A stretch of DNA of 16,526 nt from an uncultured Clostridium sp. GTDB lineage: Bacteria > Bacillota > Clostridia > TANB77 > CAG-508. Of the stretch, positions 14,468 to 16,526 are shown piece after piece (positions within the stretch are counted from its first letter, which is position 1; each line of letters begins with the position of its first letter). A program made the translations under genes and the position numbers. The DNA lies in contig USJU01000021.1 of the NCBI GenBank assembly GCA_900555085.1, positions 1 to 16,526 of the forward strand, given 5' to 3'. Under the pieces are notes generated by a model. It was not told where the DNA came from. It did no database searches and worked only from the letters and a program-made list of their open reading frames with translations.

Positions 14468-15140
14468 TGTCATAACCACCTTTTTCATCTCTTATTATAT
14501 TACCATTTTCAATACGAATAACCCTTTTGTTCATTCTATCAACAATATCTTTTGCATGTGTTGCAACTACTATTGTTGTTCCTCTTGCATTTATTTCTTT
14601 TAATAAATTCATAATTTCCCAAGCTGTTTCCGGGTCTAAATTTCCTGTTGGTTCATCCGCAATAATCATTGAAGGATTGTTTACTAATGCTCTTGCAAGT
14701 GCAACTCTTTGTTGCTCTCCACCAGATAATTCATTTGGATACATTTTAGCTTTTCCACTTAAACCTACTAAAGATAATACCATTGGAACTTGTCTTCTAA
14801 TATGTCTTGGTGTTGCTTTTACTATATACATTGCAAATGCAACATTTTCATATACAGTTTTATCTGGTAAAAGTCTAAAATCTTGAAAAACAACTCCCAT
14901 GCTTCTTCTTAAAAAAGGAACTCTGTTTTGTTTTAAAAATGTTGTATCTTTCCCATTTATTATTATATTTCCAGAAGTAGGTTCCTCCTCTTTTAAAATA
15001 AGCTTTATTAAAGTAGATTTACCAGAACCAGATTGTCCTACTAAAAATGCAAATTCGCCTTTATTTATAACAAAATTAGCATTTTTTACAGCCTCTGTTC
15101 CTGTACTATATGTTTTATTTACGTTTCTAAACTCTATCAT
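14457..15140 (-). CDS. ftsE: Cell division ATP-binding protein FtsE
   Basis: Cytoplasmic ABC ATPase of the FtsEX complex, which in Gram-positive bacteria controls peptidoglycan hydrolases during division or elongation rather than transporting a substrate. The 227-residue length is normal. Motifs: Walker A GQSGSGKST (35-43), Q-loop VFQDFRLLPD (Q86) typical of FtsE, signature LSGGEQQRV (138-146), Walker B MIIADEPTGNLDP with E163, and H-loop ATHAKD (H195). The ATG at 15140 follows AAGGAG 6 nt upstream. It is the first gene of the ftsE-ftsX-M23-M23 operon. I see a TATAAT at 15171-15176 on the minus strand, but no convincing -35 at the right distance. Confidence 0.97.
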   Translation of the reverse strand: MIEFRNVNKTYSTGTEAVKNANFVINKGEFAFLVGQSGSGKSTLIKLILKEEEPTSGNIIINGKDTTFLKQNRVPFLRRSMGVVFQDFRLLPDKTVYENVAFAMYIVKATPRHIRRQVPMVLSLVGLSGKAKMYPNELSGGEQQRVALARALVNNPSMIIADEPTGNLDPETAWEIMNLLKEINARGTTIVVATHAKDIVDRMNKRVIRIENGNIIRDEKGGYDSEI

Positions 15141-15247
15141 TTTTTTCTCCTTATGTACATATTTTTAATCATTATAATAATAACAATAAAATAAAATTTA
15201 TGCAATAGAAAAACAATAAAATTTGACAGATTTTTTATTAATTTTTG

Positions 15248-15272
15248 TAAAAAAAAGCGACCATTGGTCGCT
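15248..15272 (-). terminator. Rho-independent terminator of the prepilin-like gene
   Basis: AGCGACC/GGTCGCT (15256-15262 with 15266-15272), a 7-bp stem with a 3-nt loop, is followed on the minus strand by a run of eight T residues. It lies 9 nt past the stop codon at 15282. Confidence 0.88.
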
Positions 15273-15281
15273 ATATAATAA

Positions 15282-16175
15282 TTATTTAATTTGAGACTTT
15301 GAAATTTCTATAACTGGTCGAACTCCTACTCCATACCTATTTCCTTCATAGGAATCATTTCCAAAAGCTCCACCTTCACCAATAACTTCCCATACACTCA
15401 TTGTACGACAAGCTGTTCCAAGCCAATAAGTTCCTTTATTTATCCATTCAGGACATTTTGCAGTTACATAGCTATCTGCATTTCCACCCAATTCTACTAC
15501 TTCATCTAAAGTCATTAGTCTTCCTTCTCCGCCTTTTTTTCTTCCATAAGCTCTTGCAATAGCAATTACATCTGTATCGGATGAAGTATCTAAACTATTT
15601 ATATTATATGGATATTTAATTTCAGTATCTAGGCTAGTCCAATAATTTGTACTTGAAAATTTAATATTGTCTGCATTGTCACTTTGTTGTAAGTTTGTTG
15701 TATCTAAATTTTTTTCTGCTAATAAAGTTAATTTATCTTCATTATTTTTTAATACATAAAAGCCTTCTCCTCCAACTGTAACTTTATCTCCAACATTATA
15801 TGTATCAGATGAATTTTCTTTATCCAAGTAATCTTCTATATCTATTGTTTTATCACCGTCGTAATTTACATTACTCCCATCTACAGTGTACCCCTGTTCT
15901 GTCAATTTCTTAGTAATTTCAGCTTTTAGTTCATCATCAGATAATGCTGTATCCCCTGAAGCTTTATTTACTTTGTTTTCAAGTACTGCTAATTTTATTA
16001 TTTCTTCTGCATTTGATAATTTTGTTTTTTCTTTTGCACTATTTGCTTTTCCAAATATTCCGCTATCTCCCATTACCATACTTAATGTTACTCCGGCTAA
16101 TATTAATAACACAATTATTGTTATTACTAATGCCACAAGTGTAATACCTTTTTCATTTTTAAATTTTTGTTTCAT
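15282..16175 (-). CDS. Prepilin-like (type IV pilin leader) surface protein with C-terminal GVRPVI-type domain
   Basis: A 297-residue protein with a short basic leader ending in KG, then a pilin-like helix ITLVALVITIIVLLILAGVTL (11-31). A prepilin peptidase would cut after G10. The usual Glu at +5 is replaced by Ala. After a helical stretch (44-95) and an acidic linker comes a C-terminal domain from about 125: YNVGDKVTVGGEGFYVLK, TLLAEKNLD, YWTSLDTE, GRLMTLDEVVEL, YWLGTACR and the end GVGVRPVIEIS. This resembles the sulfatase-modifying/C-type-lectin-like domains on many surface proteins of gut bacteria. C241 and C256 could form a disulfide. It is probably a membrane-embedded or pilus-tip-like displayed protein; ligand unknown. 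Its ATG follows AAGGGAG. It has its own promoter and terminator, and no pilus assembly genes are nearby. Confidence 0.82.
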   Translation of the reverse strand: MKQKFKNEKGITLVALVITIIVLLILAGVTLSMVMGDSGIFGKANSAKEKTKLSNAEEIIKLAVLENKVNKASGDTALSDDELKAEITKKLTEQGYTVDGSNVNYDGDKTIDIEDYLDKENSSDTYNVGDKVTVGGEGFYVLKNNEDKLTLLAEKNLDTTNLQQSDNADNIKFSSTNYWTSLDTEIKYPYNINSLDTSSDTDVIAIARAYGRKKGGEGRLMTLDEVVELGGNADSYVTAKCPEWINKGTYWLGTACRTMSVWEVIGEGGAFGNDSYEGNRYGVGVRPVIEISKSQIK

Positions 16176-16230
16176 CTCTTCTCCCTTCTTCTTTTGGAAC
16201 TTATAAATTATTAAATATTAATTATATTAG

Positions 16231-16295
16231 TGGCTCCATCAACTATAAAGTATTTTTATAGAAAAAAATCTTCTTTTAACTGCAAAATAGAGCCA
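16231..16295 (-). promoter_or_regulatory. Structured leader of the prepilin-like gene
   Basis: Two nested inverted repeats lie between the promoter and the gene: closing arms TGGCTC (16231-16236) and GAGCCA (16290-16295), and an inner hairpin CTATAAA (16243-16249) with TTTATAG (16255-16261). It does not match a riboswitch class that I recognise. Around it, from 16176 to 16445, I see no gene, only this leader and the promoter. Confidence 0.35.
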
Positions 16296-16331
16296 GATTT
16301 TATAATATTAACTTTAATTTTTTCAATACAT

Positions 16332-16359
16332 ATTTTACTAACTTTTTTATTTTTGTCAA
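16332..16359 (-). promoter_or_regulatory. Promoter of the prepilin-like gene
   Basis: A perfect TTGACA (16354-16359) and TAAAAT (16332-16337) on the minus strand are 16 bp apart. The start near 16325 would give a leader of about 150 nt. Confidence 0.6.
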
Positions 16360-16445
16360 TATATACATAATATATTTATTTATATTAAAATTTACTCTAA
16401 CAAAGGTTTTAACATTTTATTACATTTATATGACATTTTTTATTT

Positions 16446-16526
16446 TTAATAATCTTCGTTTTCATCAAAATCCAAATCTGAATTTAATTCATCAAATTCT
16501 ATTTCAACTTCTGGTTCTTTATATAC
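16446..16526 (-). CDS. C-terminal end of an unidentified gene (partial)
   Basis: Open frame entering from the right edge and stopping at TAA (16446-16448). The 26 visible residues are strongly acidic (EVEIEFDELNSDLDFDENED, then Y). This tail is too short and too low in complexity to name the family. No clear terminator follows it. Confidence 0.6.
   Translation of the reverse strand, partial: VYKEPEVEIEFDELNSDLDFDENEDY

Noticed and set aside
15171..15205. Full promoter for ftsE
   Set aside because: A TATAAT is present at 15171-15176, but the nearest -35-like TTGCAT (minus strand, 15200-15205) is 23 bp away, too far for a normal spacer.
15282..15500. Variable region of a diversity-generating retroelement
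   Set aside because: No template repeat or reverse transcriptase is in the window; only the GVRPVI-type ending is suggestive.

Overview
The window comes from a very AT-rich, Gram-positive bacterium of the Clostridia type, probably an uncultured gut lineage. Signs of this are T/A-rich codon use, AAGGAG-type ribosome binding sites, an LPxxG cell-wall sorting motif, cohesin- and dockerin-like modules, LytM hydrolases paired with FtsEX, and a prepilin-like leader (KGITLVALVITI) that is common in gut Clostridia. The standard code fits: Trp is TGG, and stops are TAA and TAG. Every protein gene lies on the minus strand; the only plus-strand gene is a tRNA-Glu. The layout is described here from high to low coordinates, the direction of transcription.

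(1) 16526-15248: the acidic C-terminal tail of an unknown gene, then a promoter, a structured leader and a prepilin-like surface protein with a strong terminator. (2) 15140-11097: a division or cell-wall-remodelling operon, ftsE-ftsX followed by two tandem coiled-coil/LytM (M23) proteins, closed by a terminator. FtsEX is the expected membrane activator of such hydrolases. (3) 11096-10721: a tRNA-Glu(CTC) gene on the plus strand. A 24-bp copy of its 3' end recurs 151 bp downstream, and the two copies flank a hairpin-rich segment. The tlyA promoter diverges from the tRNA promoter here. (4) 10720-8269: tlyA and recN, part of a conserved Clostridia/Bacilli cluster. (5) 8268-6762: an islet of two less AT-rich genes, a membrane-anchored SleB-type hydrolase and a 129-residue protein of unknown function. 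The second has its own near-consensus promoter and a strong terminator. (6) 6743-293: an apparent operon with a consensus promoter: lysS, a 1034-residue cohesin/LPxxG/dockerin/Asp-box propeller protein, an M50 metalloprotease and tsaD. (7) 295-1: the C-terminal third of xseA, without its start or catalytic core.

The most unusual locus is the 1034-residue ORF. It reads like two secreted proteins joined in frame. The first is a cohesin-like wall-anchored protein with a sorting signal. The second is a dockerin-bearing propeller protein, probably GH74-like, that starts with its own signal-peptide-like segment. Correct processing would give a scaffold and a dockerin enzyme from one translation product. 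The tRNA-Glu tail duplication and the xseA remnant also deserve a second look.
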